A stretch of DNA of 25,996 nt from Bacillota bacterium (GCA_030705945.1 JAUZPS010000008.1:1-25996); one strand, 5' to 3'; counted from the first letter of the stretch, positions 16,097-23,882 are shown. A program made the numbers and translations. The notes: a model not told the origin generated them from the letters alone.

Positions 16097-16731
16097 CAAT
16101 TAATACCAAGGCTGTAAGGATTATATTGTTGGCTACCATGTTAATCGCGTCTTTTTATTCGTTGACTGGCACTTCTTTATTTGAGTTTTTTGCCAATTTA
16201 TCGGGTTCATATTTTAATGCCATATTAATCATAAATTTATCTGCCATTGTGATAATTTTTCTCACTGTAATAGCAGGTGTGAAGCTTGAGAAGATAGTTT
16301 ATGTAATTTCACTTGTGTTTTGTTTTCCAGCAGTTATGTACCACTCAAAAATAAACTGGTTCCAAATCATTTGGGGCCTCAAATTCTATGACAGCCACCC
16401 TTTTGTTTTAACAGCGCTGACAGTGATTTATTCGGCTGTAGGAGCTATCTTTACAGGAAGTACTTTGAAGTTCGAGAGCCAGGGTGATGATTGGATTGCT
16501 ACCGGCGCAAATAAAACTGATGTTGCAGAAATATTTAAGAACAGGCTGGAAATACTAATATTTGTAGTAGGACTTATTTCAGTTCCGGTATTTCTCATTG
16601 CTATTTTAAGCTCCTTGATAAACCTGCCGTACAATTGGGCCATGGGACCTGTAATAATCGCGATTATTGGCGCTTTGCTGGCGGCTATAGCTGTGTATTA
16701 TTTTTTGAGCGGGGATCAGAAGAGCAATTGA
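16093..16731 (+). CDS. Small polytopic membrane protein closing the operon
   Basis: This is a 212-residue protein, counting from ATG 16093, which overlaps the DUF58 stop (ATGA) and follows GGTGGTGGG. An ORF start 72 bp further upstream would overlap DUF58 deeply and lacks a good ribosome binding site, so it is rejected. About six membrane segments are visible, with a soluble loop near residues 130-150 between segments 4 and 5. No conserved family is recognised. Its coupling to the MoxR/DUF58 genes suggests it is a membrane subunit of the same complex. Confidence 0.75.
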   Translation: MTINTKAVRIILLATMLIASFYSLTGTSLFEFFANLSGSYFNAILIINLSAIVIIFLTVIAGVKLEKIVYVISLVFCFPAVMYHSKINWFQIIWGLKFYDSHPFVLTALTVIYSAVGAIFTGSTLKFESQGDDWIATGANKTDVAEIFKNRLEILIFVVGLISVPVFLIAILSSLINLPYNWAMGPVIIAIIGALLAAIAVYYFLSGDQKSN

Positions 16732-16746
16732 AGATTGCAATTTTTC
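16724..16746 (+). terminator. Possible weak terminator of the MoxR operon
   Basis: GCAAT (16724-16728) pairs with ATTGC (16734-16738) and is followed by AATTTTT. The stem is only 5 bp and overlaps the last codons of the preceding gene, so it may not stop transcription fully. Confidence 0.3.
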
Positions 16747-16757
16747 TTCACCGAGCG

Positions 16758-16779
16758 TAAGATTAAAAGTGGCTTTGAA
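16758..16779 (+). repeat. Possible R1 arm remnant
   Basis: GTAAGATTAAAAGTGGCTTT resembles the R1 right arm (GTAAGATTAATAGTGCTTTT). It is short, so a chance match is possible. Confidence 0.3.
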
Positions 16780-16813
16780 AGTTGAAGTACAAAAGAAATC
16801 AGTAGGTGATTAA

Positions 16814-17611
16814 ATGAATAAAAACAGAATAATTGACGCTCATGCGCATATTTTCCCGGAAAAAATTGCTGAAAAAGCAGTCAGATCAATTGGTCAATAC
16901 TATGGCATTTCGATGACATGCCAAGGAGTTTGTGAAGATCTTATTGAAAATGGCAAAAAGATAAATGTGAAAAAATATGTTGTTCACTCAACTGCTACTA
17001 AGGTTGAACAGGTTGGACCAATAAATGAATTTATATGCGACGCTTGCAGTAAATATGATAGTTTTATAGGACTAGGAACCATTCATCCGGATGTGGATGA
17101 GGTTGAAGTGGAAGTAAACAAGATAATAGAATTAGGCCTTAAAGGAATCAAGCTCCACCCGGATTTTCAGGATTTTAATATCGATGATGAAAGTATGATG
17201 GCAATTTACAAAGCTGCCGAAGGCAAGCTGCCAATTCTGATACATATGGGGGATGAAAATAAGACATCCTCGAGACCTAAAAGACTAGCAAGAGTATTGG
17301 ATTTGTTCCCTGAATTAACAGTAATAGCCGCCCATTTCGGAGGCTATTCCATGTGGGATGAGTCAATAGAATACCTCGTTGGAAGAAAGGTATACTTTGA
17401 TACATCAAGTTCATTATTTAAAATGGAAAAGGGCAAAGCGGAAGATATTATCAGAAAACATGGGGTTGAAAAAATACTTTTTGGCACCGATTATCCGATG
17501 TGGTCCCATGAGGATGAGATGGAGAGATTTAATAAACTCCAATTGAGCGATTATGAAAGGCAGCTCATATTATGGGAAAATGCAAGCAGGCTCTTTGGTA
17601 TAGATGATTAG
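16814..17611 (+). CDS. Amidohydrolase-2 family metal-dependent hydrolase
   Basis: This is a 265-residue cytoplasmic TIM-barrel enzyme. ATG 16814 follows AGGTGA. The metal ligands are visible: D8-A-H10-A-H12 at the first strand, 'GIKLHPD', 'ILIHMG', 'VIAAHFGG' and the final 'LFGTDYPMW', whose Asp is the usual catalytic residue. This is the ACMSD/amidohydrolase-2 pattern, which covers decarboxylases and C-N or C-O hydrolases. The substrate cannot be told from sequence. Two cysteines in 'FICDACSK' are not part of the metal site. The GH3 glucosidase starts 72 bp downstream on the same strand with no terminator between, so the two may share a transcript. Confidence 0.88.
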   Translation: MNKNRIIDAHAHIFPEKIAEKAVRSIGQYYGISMTCQGVCEDLIENGKKINVKKYVVHSTATKVEQVGPINEFICDACSKYDSFIGLGTIHPDVDEVEVEVNKIIELGLKGIKLHPDFQDFNIDDESMMAIYKAAEGKLPILIHMGDENKTSSRPKRLARVLDLFPELTVIAAHFGGYSMWDESIEYLVGRKVYFDTSSSLFKMEKGKAEDIIRKHGVEKILFGTDYPMWSHEDEMERFNKLQLSDYERQLILWENASRLFGIDD

Positions 17612-17683
17612 GCAAGTAAGATATCTACAAATCGCGTCAACAGAGAATATAAAAATACCCCCAATTTTAAAGGAGGCAGCGCC

Positions 17684-19864
17684 ATGAACGAAATTTATAA
17701 AAATCCTTCTTATTCGCCTGAAGAGAGAACAAAAGACCTTATAGAAAGAATGACCCTTGAAGAAAAAGTCGGCCAAATGTGTCAGATAGATGGGCGTGAA
17801 AATCCGGAATTTTGGATTAATGAAAGACATATAGGTTCGTTTTTGCATGTAAGAGGCAAAGAAGCATCAAGGCTTCAGGAGCTTGCCGGCAAAACAAGGT
17901 TTGGCATACCGATTATTTTCGGTATTGACGCGATTCATGGACACGGCTTCTACAGCGGAGCTACGGTTTTTCCATCGCAACTTGCGTTAGCTTCCAGCTG
18001 GAATCCTGAAATATTGAGAAAAATGGCTGCAATTACTGCCAAAGAGGTTACCCTTACAGGCCTTCACTGGACATTCTCGCCTGTATTGTGCTTAGGAAGA
18101 GATGCCAGATGGGGAAGAGTTGATGAAACTTTCGGAGAGGATCCTTATCTTACGGGATGTCTTGCCTCTGAAATGATTAAGGGCTACCAGGGAGAAAACC
18201 TGTCTGATCCGTATAGCATTATAGCATGTGCCAAGCATTATGCGGCTTATGGAGAGACACAAGGGGGAAGAGATTCTACTGAAGCTGATGTTTCTGAAAG
18301 AAAGCTTAAGTCAATTTTTCTTCCACCATTTAAGGCGGCCGCTGAGGCTGGTTGCGCGTCGTTCATGACTGCGTATCAATCAATTGATGGAGTTCCATGT
18401 TCCGCTAACAAAATGCTCCTCAAAGATATCCTTAAAGATGAATGGAAGCTAAAAGGTTTTATTATAACAGACTGGGATAACGTGGGATATATGCACAGAC
18501 TGCAGAAAGTTGCTCCTGATATGAAAAAGTCTGCTGAATTAGCAATTCTTGCAGGTAACGATATGTTTATGTCAACGCCTGAGTTTTATGAATGCGCAGT
18601 AGAACTTGTAAAGGAAGGCAGTATAAAAGAGGAACTTATTGATGAAGCTTGCGGAAGAATTTTAGAAACCAAGTTCAGGTTAGGGCTATTTGATGAAAAG
18701 CGGAACCCTGATTTTTCAAAGGCGGTCAGCATAATAGGCTGCGCTGAACACAGGAAGGTAGCCTATGAAAGCGCTTTAGAGTCAATTGTGTTATTGAAAA
18801 ACGACAACAGTGTTCTTCCGGTTTCAGATAAAATAAAGAAAATCGCGGTTATCGGACCAAATGCTGATGATGTTGAGGCTCAACTCGGAGACTGGTCCTT
18901 TGGTCCAAGGTATTACCCTGAGAAGCCTCTGCTTGAATATAATGAATATGATACTTCTAATATCATCACAATTCTGGACGGCATCAAAAGACGCGCGGGC
19001 AGCAAGGTTGAAATAGTATATGAAAAGGGCTGCGACATGTTTGATTCATCAATTGAAAGCATAAGCTCGTCTGTGGAATTGGCAAACAACTCCGATATGG
19101 TCATTGCTGTAGTTGGAGACACAACCCTTCTTAATGGAGAAGTGCGCGACAGGTCGGGTCTTGATCTGACAGGCGCCCAACAAAAGCTTCTTGAAGCGCT
19201 TAAAAAGACGGGTAAACCCTTAGTGGTTGTGTTGATTAACGGCAAGCCGCTGACAGTACCGTGGATAAAGGATAACGCGGATGCGATTATTGAGGCGTGG
19301 AATCCGGGTATGGAAGGCGGAAATGCTGTTGCCGCTGTTCTTTTTGGGGATTTTAATCCTTGCGGTAAAATTACTATCACATTTCCGAGGAATGTTGGAC
19401 AGAGCCCTGTTTTTTACAACCAATACCCTGGCTGGCATGGGTCTGCGAAATATATTGATGTGGATAGCGAGCCGCTTTTCCAGTTCGGATACGGACTCTC
19501 TTATACAAGCTTCAAGTATTCAAATATGAAGCTTTCATCAAAGGAAGTTAAGGTGGACGACTTCTTAACTGTTTCCGTAGACGTTACTAATACGGGCGCA
19601 TATAAGGGGACGGAAATAGTACAGCTGTATATTAACGACATATTCAGTTCTGTAACCACGCCAATCAAGGAATTGAAAGGGTTTGAAAGGATTACTCTGA
19701 ATGCTGGAGATACGAGCAGCGTCCAGATAAAATTGCCTGTGTCGGCGCTTTCTCTTATTGACCGCAACTGCATGGAAGTTGTAGAACCTGGAGAATTTGA
19801 AATATTGATTGGAAGTTCGTCAAGGGACTGCGATCTTTTGAAGGATGTAATTAAGGTAGTTTAG
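17684..19864 (+). CDS. Cytoplasmic GH3 beta-glucosidase
   Basis: This is a 726-residue protein without a signal peptide. ATG 17684 follows AAAGGAGG at 7 nt. Domain order: GH3 barrel (about 20-330) with 'KHYAAYGETQGGRDSTEADV' and the nucleophile D263 in 'IITDWDNVG'; GH3 C-terminal alpha/beta domain (about 370-600) with 'ESIVLLKNDNSVLPV' and 'VVGDTTLLNGEVRDRSGLDL'; and a fibronectin III-like domain (about 620-715) with 'VTNTGAYKGTEIVQLYI' and 'ELKGFERI'. The layout matches BglX/BglB-type beta-glucosidases and differs from the short NagZ upstream. It probably splits imported cello-oligosaccharides or other beta-glucosides in the cytoplasm, consistent with a cellulose-using host. Some relatives are xylosidases, so the sugar is not certain. 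Confidence 0.93.
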   Translation: MNEIYKNPSYSPEERTKDLIERMTLEEKVGQMCQIDGRENPEFWINERHIGSFLHVRGKEASRLQELAGKTRFGIPIIFGIDAIHGHGFYSGATVFPSQLALASSWNPEILRKMAAITAKEVTLTGLHWTFSPVLCLGRDARWGRVDETFGEDPYLTGCLASEMIKGYQGENLSDPYSIIACAKHYAAYGETQGGRDSTEADVSERKLKSIFLPPFKAAAEAGCASFMTAYQSIDGVPCSANKMLLKDILKDEWKLKGFIITDWDNVGYMHRLQKVAPDMKKSAELAILAGNDMFMSTPEFYECAVELVKEGSIKEELIDEACGRILETKFRLGLFDEKRNPDFSKAVSIIGCAEHRKVAYESALESIVLLKNDNSVLPVSDKIKKIAVIGPNADDVEAQLGDWSFGPRYYPEKPLLEYNEYDTSNIITILDGIKRRAGSKVEIVYEKGCDMFDSSIESISSSVELANNSDMVIAVVGDTTLLNGEVRDRSGLDLTGAQQKLLEALKKTGKPLVVVLINGKPLTVPWIKDNADAIIEAWNPGMEGGNAVAAVLFGDFNPCGKITITFPRNVGQSPVFYNQYPGWHGSAKYIDVDSEPLFQFGYGLSYTSFKYSNMKLSSKEVKVDDFLTVSVDVTNTGAYKGTEIVQLYINDIFSSVTTPIKELKGFERITLNAGDTSSVQIKLPVSALSLIDRNCMEVVEPGEFEILIGSSSRDCDLLKDVIKVV

Positions 19865-19892
19865 ATTAAAATCAATTAGGCTTTTACATTTG
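19865..19892 (+). repeat. Diverged R1 end
   Basis: ATTAAAATCAATTA followed by GGCTTTTACATTTGG resembles the left arm of R1. It matches the fragment at 25887-25911 over 25 bases with one mismatch, so the two are a subfamily of the same end. Confidence 0.5.
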
Positions 19893-20017
19893 GATATCTA
19901 TTTTTTATGCTGATTTATGCTGAAAAATGCCAATAAATTTGCTTTTTATTGCAGTAATAAAACTAAATGGAGTTAAGTAAATTTAATAAATTTAATAATA
20001 AATTTACAATTAGTTTA

Positions 20018-20047
20018 TTGACAAATTAAGAAAATTTACGGTATGAT
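20018..20047 (+). promoter_or_regulatory. Sigma-A type promoter for the orphan N-domain gene
   Basis: TTGACA (20018-20023) is followed after 18 bp by TATGAT (20042-20047). The predicted leader to the ATG at 20249 is about 195 nt. Confidence 0.55.
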
Positions 20048-20248
20048 TAAAATAGTTAATAAAATTAAGTGAATGCTTTGACAATATTATAACAAAGTTC
20101 GAGATAATTGGCCTTATGCCATTTAAGAATTTGCAAAAAATTAAGTTTAAAGCGTTTTACCAATAAAATTGAATAAAATTAAAATATTTAAATCATTATT
20201 AATCATCTCCATTAATAATAATAGCGGCTTTGGGAATCGGAGGTTACT

Positions 20249-20896
20249 ATGAGTGCTGTTGTTAGAAGATTCAGTAAATTGAAGAACAAGGTGTTATATT
20301 TAAAAGATTGTAAGATGGAGGCGCGCATAGAAAATATATATCTGGATGGCAAATTAAAAGAAGCGGGTTTAGTAAACGAACAGGATAAAAGCTTAGGAAT
20401 TTTTATGCATTCGCTTATCTTAAGCAACTCCACAGATGTTGATAAATATGAAATTGACGAATATAAGAGAAAAGAAGAACAGTTAAAAAATGCAGTATCA
20501 AAATACACCAAATCAATGGGCTTTGACAGCAGGTTGATTGAGAGCATTGCTCCAAAATTAGAAGGTCTGGATATTAATCATGATAATAAGTTTATATCCT
20601 CAGTTCACCTTATAAACGGGAAACTAAGGATTGTTTTCAGAGGCTCGCCAGAATTGATAATTAAAAACTGTTCATATATGCTTATGGAATCCAAGCTTGT
20701 TAAGTTTACAAGGCGTATTGTCAGGGAAACGAATGACGCGCTGAAAAAGATGATCAGCAAAGGGCTCAATGTATACGCTATTGCTGTTAAGGACATTTCA
20801 ACTTTGCCGGAGAACTATCATCAGGATTATCTTGAGAGCAACCTAGCTCTTGTTGCTTTGGTAGGAGTTAATAAAAGACTTCGTATGAATTACTGA
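20249..20896 (+). CDS. Stand-alone P-type ATPase N-domain-like protein
   Basis: This is a 215-residue soluble protein. ATG 20249 follows GGAGG at 5 nt. The sequence can be read as the nucleotide-binding (N) domain of a P2-type cation ATPase: 'KMEARIENIYLDGK' corresponds to the segment just after DKTGTLT; 'LDINHDNKFISSV' to the 'F.S.RKRMSVV' segment; 'FRGSPELIIKNCSYM' (R131-G-S-P-E135) to 'KGAPE'; 'LNVYAIAVKD' to 'LRVLALAYR'; and 'ESNLALVALVGV' to 'E.DL.FLGLVGI'. The DKTGT phosphorylation site, the hinge GDGxND and all membrane segments are absent. Three ATP-pocket positions known in SERCA (Phe487, Lys515, Arg560) would be Ile, Arg and Asn here, so ordinary ATP binding is doubtful. The intact frame, ribosome binding site and promoter argue against a mere pseudogene. 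Function unknown. The family match is by eye. Confidence 0.65.
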   Translation: MSAVVRRFSKLKNKVLYLKDCKMEARIENIYLDGKLKEAGLVNEQDKSLGIFMHSLILSNSTDVDKYEIDEYKRKEEQLKNAVSKYTKSMGFDSRLIESIAPKLEGLDINHDNKFISSVHLINGKLRIVFRGSPELIIKNCSYMLMESKLVKFTRRIVRETNDALKKMISKGLNVYAIAVKDISTLPENYHQDYLESNLALVALVGVNKRLRMNY

Positions 20897-20929
20897 ACAA
20901 AATATGAATTTTAGCAATAATAACTATAG

Positions 20930-20975
20930 ATAACCAAATGTTAAATTAGTTTTATAAAACTTTACAGTTGGTTAT
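20930..20975 (+). terminator. Hairpin after the orphan N-domain gene
   Basis: ATAACCAA (20930-20937) pairs with TTGGTTAT (20968-20975), and an inner palindrome AGTTTTATAAAACT (20948-20961) lies between. T-rich sequence follows. It could be a weak terminator. Confidence 0.4.
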
Positions 20976-21029
20976 TTATACTATATAAATCGTGAAAAAG
21001 ATCTTAAATAAGCAAATTTGCTTTTCTAT

Positions 21030-21076
21030 AAAAGCTGGCAACAACCATACTGTAGTATGGTTGCTGCCAGCTTTTT
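21030..21076. terminator. Strong bidirectional terminator between convergent genes
   Basis: AAAAGCTGGCA (21030-21040) and CAACCATAC (21042-21050) pair with GTATGGTTG (21055-21063) and TGCCAGCTTTTT (21065-21076). The stem is close to 20 bp with one bulge, with T runs on both strands. It can serve both the N-domain gene and the L,D-transpeptidase gene on the minus strand, which ends at 21097. Confidence 0.88.
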
Positions 21077-21096
21077 ATCAAGGCCTAGTAACTAAT

Positions 21097-21987
21097 CTAT
21101 TGTTCCTGAATTATTCCCCAGGCTTCAAGCTCTTTATCAGTGCCTACATAGACATATGTATTTACGGGCACTTTGGGAAATAATGCTTCTACGTCAAAGT
21201 TGTACATTCTTATACAACCATGAGAGGCGAATGAGCCTAATGAATATGGAGCGGATGTTCCATGTATACCATAAGATGAGCCACCTTTCGGGGACAAGCC
21301 CATCCATCTGTATCCAAGGGGATTGTAAGGCGAACCGCCTGGGACAGGCTTAGCATAGCCGCCTCCGCCCCATGTGGGATTGACAACTTTATTGACAATG
21401 GTAAATTTACCAGACGGTGTCAGGTCGGGGGGATTGCCTACAGCAACCGGATATTTTTTTGAAGGAATGGAGCCATTATAAACAGTAAGAATTTTCTTCG
21501 ATTTATTAACGGTGATCCACATACCTTCAGAGGGGACGTCGGCTACTTTATCGGACGCTTTTTGTTTAGGAGCGATAACTTTTTTAAGCATTGCGTTAAC
21601 GCTTCGATCATCCCATTTGCCATCAGTATTTATGTTGTTATCACCTTGAAAGTGAATAATGGCGCTTCGTAAATTAAGATTTTTGTCATTGTAATAAGCA
21701 GAATAATAGCCCAATTTCTTAAGTAGAGCTGCGCGATTATTATTAATAAATTTTTTAACGCGTGAGTCCCAATAAGGCAGTTTACTTAATAGATTTATCT
21801 CGTATTTTATGTCATCATTTTTATTATCGCTCTTAACTGCAACTGGTGGAGAATTTGAATTTTTATTTGATTGCTGATTCTCGCAGAAACTGATGTTTGC
21901 AAAAGCAAAGGTTGAGTAAGAAATAATGACCGGATAAAGCAGTAATTTAATAGACTTGTATTTTCGAGCATTTCTGGTGAATTTCAA
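21097..21987 (-). CDS. Secreted L,D-transpeptidase (YkuD) with peptidoglycan-binding-like domain
   Basis: This is a 296-residue exported protein. AGGAAG (22001-21996) favours the TTG start at 21987 (8 nt spacing) over the GTG three codons upstream, which overlaps that site. Residues of about 1-32 form a signal peptide or membrane anchor. A helical region (about 55-135) with 'LRSAIIHFQGDNNINTDGKW' resembles a peptidoglycan-binding-1 domain. The YkuD catalytic domain (about 150-285) has the motif H242-G-T...S255-H256-G-C258-I-R, with Cys258 the nucleophile. Such enzymes make 3-3 crosslinks in peptidoglycan or attach proteins to it. 'PYNPLGYRWMGLS' and 'YGIHGT' are typical of the family. The gene stands alone on the minus strand. 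Confidence 0.92.
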   Translation of the reverse strand: MKFTRNARKYKSIKLLLYPVIISYSTFAFANISFCENQQSNKNSNSPPVAVKSDNKNDDIKYEINLLSKLPYWDSRVKKFINNNRAALLKKLGYYSAYYNDKNLNLRSAIIHFQGDNNINTDGKWDDRSVNAMLKKVIAPKQKASDKVADVPSEGMWITVNKSKKILTVYNGSIPSKKYPVAVGNPPDLTPSGKFTIVNKVVNPTWGGGGYAKPVPGGSPYNPLGYRWMGLSPKGGSSYGIHGTSAPYSLGSFASHGCIRMYNFDVEALFPKVPVNTYVYVGTDKELEAWGIIQEQ

Positions 21988-22104
21988 GAGTATCACTTCC
22001 TATTAGAATAAATTTTATTAATTTATTGATAGATAATTATATGCTTGAGAATTCAATAATAAAACATAGAAATTCAACTTATGCTTAAATTTATTATAAT
22101 AAAA

Positions 22105-22120
22105 AAATCTTTTACATTTG
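22105..22120 (+). repeat. Short R1 arm match
   Basis: AATCTTTTACATTTG (22106-22120) is identical to the R1 left-arm core, but flanking sequence does not match. It is probably a decayed end or chance. Confidence 0.3.
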
Positions 22121-22186
22121 ATTTTCTATATATAAATATATCGGAATTTAAATTAAATAGTTAATAAATAGTTAATAATGCAGTTT

Positions 22187-23545
22187 TTATGTTAAGCTAT
22201 CGGCAGCTTTATCGCAAAAACCCGCCAGATATTTCGCATAGTATAATGGGGTAGTTTTTAACCTGTTATACAATTCCTCATCACCCAAATCTAATGCATA
22301 TACAGCGCATGGATCCCGGTTGTTAATTTCTATAATCCACAAATGGCCATGTACATCAACAGCAATATCCAGTCCGAGAATTCCGCTATTTATGCCGCAT
22401 TTATCAAGCTCAGCGCACACTTTTATCGCAAGGGATTCCATTTTATTCTTAATATCTATAACATTTTGGTCAGATAAAAGCATAGCGTCTCTTAGTAAAT
22501 CTTCTGCGGAAAGGACTCTACCGCCGCTGGAGATATTACTTACAATACTGTCTTCTTCTCCGCATCGGCCAAAAATGGCGTTGCACTTCCACATTCCGGA
22601 ATTGTCTTTTAAGAGCATGCATCTAAAATCCCAAACGCTGCCGCCGTATTTCATAACTTCTATGCTCTGCTGAACAATGTATTTCTTATTGCGAAAATGT
22701 ATTTGTAAATAATCAGATATTTTATCGATACTATCAAGTTTAAGACTATGGTTTTGTTTACCGCTGCGGAATCTAAAATTAACAATATCCGAATCCCTGC
22801 TTGCCTGAATAACTCCATGACCCTTTAGCCCTTTAATCGGTTTTATATATATTTCCCCAAACCTTTCCAGCATATCAAGAGCATTATCGGGAGCTTGGTA
22901 TAATATCGTATACGGTAAATGAGGATTAATATCAATATTAGAGTGAAGCCACTTGTACATTTCCCATTTGTTGAAGTAATGGTTATTAAAGACGCAGTCT
23001 CCAAGGACCGAATGAAAGTGGTTCTTCCATTGTTGATTCAAGCCTATTGTACGGTATATGGATGAAGGATAAGGAAAAATACCGCGCTGCCAGCTGTTGA
23101 ATACGGGATTGTAACAGTAACCTTCAATGAGACCGCTGCTGGTGTTTACTTTATCAAGAGCAAAGACAACGATGGCTCCATTTAATTCTGCATATCTTTT
23201 GACATATACGGACATCTTTTTTAAACTGGATTCAGTTATGTCTTTATCCTCTTTTTTTATTAATAGACCTATAAACGGTCCTAAAATAATCTGGTTATTA
23301 TTAACTGTCATCTCATACGAGGGATAATAAGGCAAATATATGTCATTTAGCGTATCTTGTGACAGCGCAATAATATTTTCCGGTATATTTTCGGAGACTT
23401 TGATGCTTACATGGTGACTTCTGTTTCCGAAATTGATATAAGCGAACTTTTTACTGCTAATATTAATTTCATCAGCAGACTTTGGATTGATTAAAAATTC
23501 AGAGAGCGTATTCGGATCGACCTTTATGGTAAAAACATTACTCAT
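22187..23545 (-). CDS. YheC/YheD-like ATP-grasp spore-coat-associated protein
   Basis: This is a 452-residue cytoplasmic protein. The ATG at 23545 has AGGAG 8 nt upstream; a TTG six codons earlier, which would itself cover that site, is rejected. The N-terminal part (1-180) matches the YheC/D leader region, including 'GPFIGLLI'. Then come 'YPSSIYRTIG' and 'FNKWEMYKWL', and an ATP-grasp fold with 'EIYIKPIKGLKGHGV' and the metal-binding 'LDIAVDVHGHLWIIEINNRDP' near the C-terminus. In Bacillus, YheC and YheD associate with the forespore; the reaction they catalyse is not known. ATP-grasp proteins generally join a carboxylate to an amine or thiol. Its presence supports a spore-forming host. The gene appears monocistronic. 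Confidence 0.85.
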   Translation of the reverse strand: MSNVFTIKVDPNTLSEFLINPKSADEINISSKKFAYINFGNRSHHVSIKVSENIPENIIALSQDTLNDIYLPYYPSYEMTVNNNQIILGPFIGLLIKKEDKDITESSLKKMSVYVKRYAELNGAIVVFALDKVNTSSGLIEGYCYNPVFNSWQRGIFPYPSSIYRTIGLNQQWKNHFHSVLGDCVFNNHYFNKWEMYKWLHSNIDINPHLPYTILYQAPDNALDMLERFGEIYIKPIKGLKGHGVIQASRDSDIVNFRFRSGKQNHSLKLDSIDKISDYLQIHFRNKKYIVQQSIEVMKYGGSVWDFRCMLLKDNSGMWKCNAIFGRCGEEDSIVSNISSGGRVLSAEDLLRDAMLLSDQNVIDIKNKMESLAIKVCAELDKCGINSGILGLDIAVDVHGHLWIIEINNRDPCAVYALDLGDEELYNRLKTTPLYYAKYLAGFCDKAADSLT

Positions 23546-23632
23546 TTTTCCTACTCCTCTCAAACACTTAGAAATCTTTCTTAAGCTAAGGAATGATTGA
23601 AAAATTACTTCCGATTCTTAGCGAGTGTTCAC

Positions 23633-23737
23633 TATATAAAAAGCAATTAATCTTTTACATTTGCCTATCGCAAAATAACGTTAAAGCGTTCGTTATTTTG
23701 CTCCGTCAAATGTAAGATTAATAGTGCTTTATATATA
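23633..23737 (+). repeat. R1 palindromic repeat, copy E (105 bp)
   Basis: It has the same orientation as copy A. It differs from copy C (reverse complement) at only one position, near the right end (GCTTTATATATA instead of GCTTTTTATATA). Left end is TATATAAAAAGCA. The central stem CAAAATAACG (23671-23680) with CGTTATTTTG (23691-23700) is intact. Confidence 0.85.
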
Positions 23738-23740
23738 TAT

Positions 23741-23820
23741 AAGTTACGAAAAAGATTTTACCTTAAAAATGCAGTTAATACGTCTGCATTTTACTATCAA
23801 AGCTGAACTTTTCGCAACTT
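23741..23820. repeat. Nested inverted repeat adjoining R1 copy E
   Basis: Outer arms AAGTTACGAAAAAG (from 23741) and CTTTTCGCAACTT (23808-23820) pair with one mismatch and one bulge. The inner arms AAAATGCAG (23766-23774) and CTGCATTTT (23784-23792) pair perfectly. It could be a terminator pair or the remnant of another small element. Confidence 0.5.
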
Positions 23821-23834
23821 ATGAATCAAGGTGT

Positions 23835-23882
23835 ATATTTTGCAATATAAAAAAGTAATGTAAAATGTTTATTGCAAAATAT
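23835..23882. repeat. Perfect 13-bp inverted repeat
   Basis: ATATTTTGCAATA (23835-23847) is the exact reverse complement of TATTGCAAAATAT (23870-23882), spaced by 22 bp. It lies about 130 bp upstream of the DUF1858 gene, so it could be a regulator site or a cruciform. Confidence 0.5.

Larger units (their letters stand above)
19865..20248. other. AT-rich intergenic region with R1 end and promoter
   Basis: No gene is seen in these 384 bases. They contain a diverged R1 end (19865-19892), a well-formed promoter (20018-20047), the inverted repeat ATTATTAAT (20195-20203) with ATTAATAAT (20211-20219), and the ribosome binding site GGAGG (20239-20243). I see no terminator for the GH3 gene. Confidence 0.5.

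Noticed and set aside
18913..19380. A 155-codon open frame on the minus strand.
   Set aside because: It lies wholly inside the clear GH3 beta-glucosidase gene, and its translation shows no recognisable domain; it is a shadow frame. The same holds for the minus-strand frame at 13517-13981 over the moxR start.
20249..20896. The orphan N-domain considered as the end of a frameshifted full P-type ATPase.
   Set aside because: The roughly 380 bp upstream and 200 bp downstream contain no trace of membrane segments, DKTGT or the P-domain, and the gene has its own promoter, ribosome binding site and terminators.
5193..23737. Repeated palindromes considered as a CRISPR array.
   Set aside because: Copies are kilobases apart, in both orientations, 105 bp long and without regular spacers; no cas genes are present.
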